Source of the DNA: Flavobacteriales bacterium
GTDB lineage: Bacteria; Bacteroidota; Bacteroidia; Flavobacteriales_D; Parvicellaceae
Length of the DNA stretch: 5,590 bases
Assembly: GCA_027047735.1 (NCBI GenBank)
Contig: JALTUD010000361.1
Location: forward strand, 1 to 5,590
Direction of reading: 5' to 3'
In this document: piece by piece, positions 4,780-5,590 of the stretch
Layout: the number at the start of each line of letters is the position of its first letter
Position numbering within the stretch: the stretch's first letter is position 1
Translations under genes and position numbers: made by a program
The notes under the pieces: model-generated
Databases searched by the model: none
Told to the model about the DNA's origin: nothing
The model's input: the letters and a program-made list of their open reading frames with translations, nothing else

Positions 4780-5436
4780 ATGAACAGTTTTGAAGATACA
4801 TATTTACATAAAGGCAAAAGAAAACAATTGGTAGAGCTGCTGCGAACCAAAGGCATCACCGATGAAAATGTATTGGAAGTCATCAATAAAGTACCTCGGC
4901 ATATTTATTTCGATAAAGTTTTTCATGCAAAATTCGCTTACGATGATGTTGCCTTTCCGATAGGAGCCGGGCAAACCATTTCTCAGCCTTATACCGTAGC
5001 TTTTCAAACGAGTTTATTAAATATTTCCAAGGGTTCTAAAGTATTAGAAATCGGTACAGGTTCAGGCTATCAGACCGCTGTTTTATGTGAGTTGGGAGCA
5101 AAAGTGTACACCATAGAGCGACAAAGAGAACTATACCTGAAAACCAAACGGCTTTTGCACGATATGGGGTATCAAGTACACACTTTTTTTGGAGACGGAT
5201 TCAAAGGGAAAGAGGCTTTTGCTCCGTATGATGCTGTATTGATAACTTGCGGAGCACCTTTTTTACCTACAGAATTACTCAAGCAATTAAAAGTAGGCGG
5301 AAGAATGGTTGTGCCTATCGGAGCAGGCGAAGTACAAGAGATGACCTTGGTTGTGAAAGTAGGAGAAGATACTTTTGAGCAGAAAAAGTTAGGACAATTT
5401 AGTTTTGTACCCATGTTATCTGATAAACAATATTAA
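4780..5436 (+). CDS. pcm: Protein-L-isoaspartate O-methyltransferase
   Basis: This cytoplasmic repair enzyme transfers methyl from S-adenosylmethionine to L-isoaspartyl residues in damaged proteins (EC 2.1.1.77), starting their conversion back to aspartate. With ATG at 4780 the product has 218 residues, the usual length. Landmarks in order are VPRHIYF (38-44), GAGQTISQP (62-70, the substrate/active-site loop), VLEIGTGSGYQTA (88-100, the SAM-binding motif I), YTIER (110-114, acidic end of strand 2), GDG (138-140), YDAVLITCGAP (150-160), VGGRMVVPIG (172-181) and FVPM (209-212). A GTG at 4711 would add 23 Lys/Asn-rich residues that do not resemble the family and would cover the promoter box, so 4780 is preferred. 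The gene stands alone, divergent from the marC-family gene, and is followed 45 bases later by a secreted-protein gene on the same strand. Confidence 0.95.
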   Translation: MNSFEDTYLHKGKRKQLVELLRTKGITDENVLEVINKVPRHIYFDKVFHAKFAYDDVAFPIGAGQTISQPYTVAFQTSLLNISKGSKVLEIGTGSGYQTAVLCELGAKVYTIERQRELYLKTKRLLHDMGYQVHTFFGDGFKGKEAFAPYDAVLITCGAPFLPTELLKQLKVGGRMVVPIGAGEVQEMTLVVKVGEDTFEQKKLGQFSFVPMLSDKQY

Positions 5437-5481
5437 GTATAAAAGTGCGTTTTGAAGCTGTCAAAAAGAAATTTTAAAAAT

Positions 5482-5590
5482 ATGAAACGAATAATCATCT
5501 TATTGTCAACAATCGGTTTTGTTGGTTTATTACAAGCTCAAGAAGAACGCAAAGGTTTTGAAACCGAAACACAATTTCACTTATTTCAAC
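5482..5590 (+). CDS. Secreted or outer-membrane protein, N-terminal part
   Basis: ATG at 5482 opens a frame that continues to the right edge (36 codons visible). The start MKRIIILLSTIGFVGLLQAQ is a textbook Sec signal peptide with two basic residues, a hydrophobic core and a Bacteroidota-style cleavage site after AQ, before EERKGFETETQFHLFQ. The mature protein would be periplasmic or outer-membrane, but the visible part is too short to assign a family. It lies 45 bases after pcm on the same strand. No terminator or clear TAnnTTTG box separates them, so co-transcription is possible. Confidence 0.75.
   Translation, partial: MKRIIILLSTIGFVGLLQAQEERKGFETETQFHLFQ

Overview
The window looks like a chromosomal segment of a Bacteroidota bacterium, most likely a Flavobacteriaceae member. 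The evidence is AT-rich DNA, TAnnTTTG-type -7 promoter boxes without Shine-Dalgarno motifs, a secreted protein whose signal peptide ends in AQ, a short-signal lipoprotein, and an Rhs/YD protein end of the YYPFGM...FNGMEKDDE type common in this phylum.

Layout. (1) Positions 1-1618, minus strand, hold a broken Rhs locus. An orphan 3' piece of the Rhs core (homology about 1040-1310) is separated by a one-base frameshift near 1064 from its polymorphic C-terminal tip (222-1040). The tip carries a zincin-like EExxH...E signature and a basic tail. Four bases after it starts a lipoprotein gene that runs off the left edge (1-217), a candidate immunity gene. (2) Positions 1710-1875 hold a structured intergenic repeat. 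(3) Positions 1873-4283, minus strand, hold three membrane-protein genes in a row: a MarC-family protein, a CzcD-like zinc/cation efflux protein, and a ferritin-like/VIT1 fusion predicted to move iron or manganese. The last two overlap, so they are probably one transcription unit for metal efflux. (4) Positions 4305-4603 hold a second, inverted copy of the structured repeat followed by a long imperfect hairpin. (5) Positions 4780-5436, plus strand, encode protein-L-isoaspartate methyltransferase (pcm), whose -7 box lies almost on its start codon. (6) From 5482 the first 36 codons of a secreted protein gene are visible.

The most notable non-coding signal is the repeat. The two copies share their linker and loop sequences almost exactly, but their two main stems differ completely in sequence while remaining perfectly paired in each copy. 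That is compensatory covariation visible inside one window. The copies face inward and bracket the three-gene transporter block. The second point of interest is the Rhs tip with its candidate lipoprotein partner. No RNA gene, CRISPR array or complete insertion sequence was seen.
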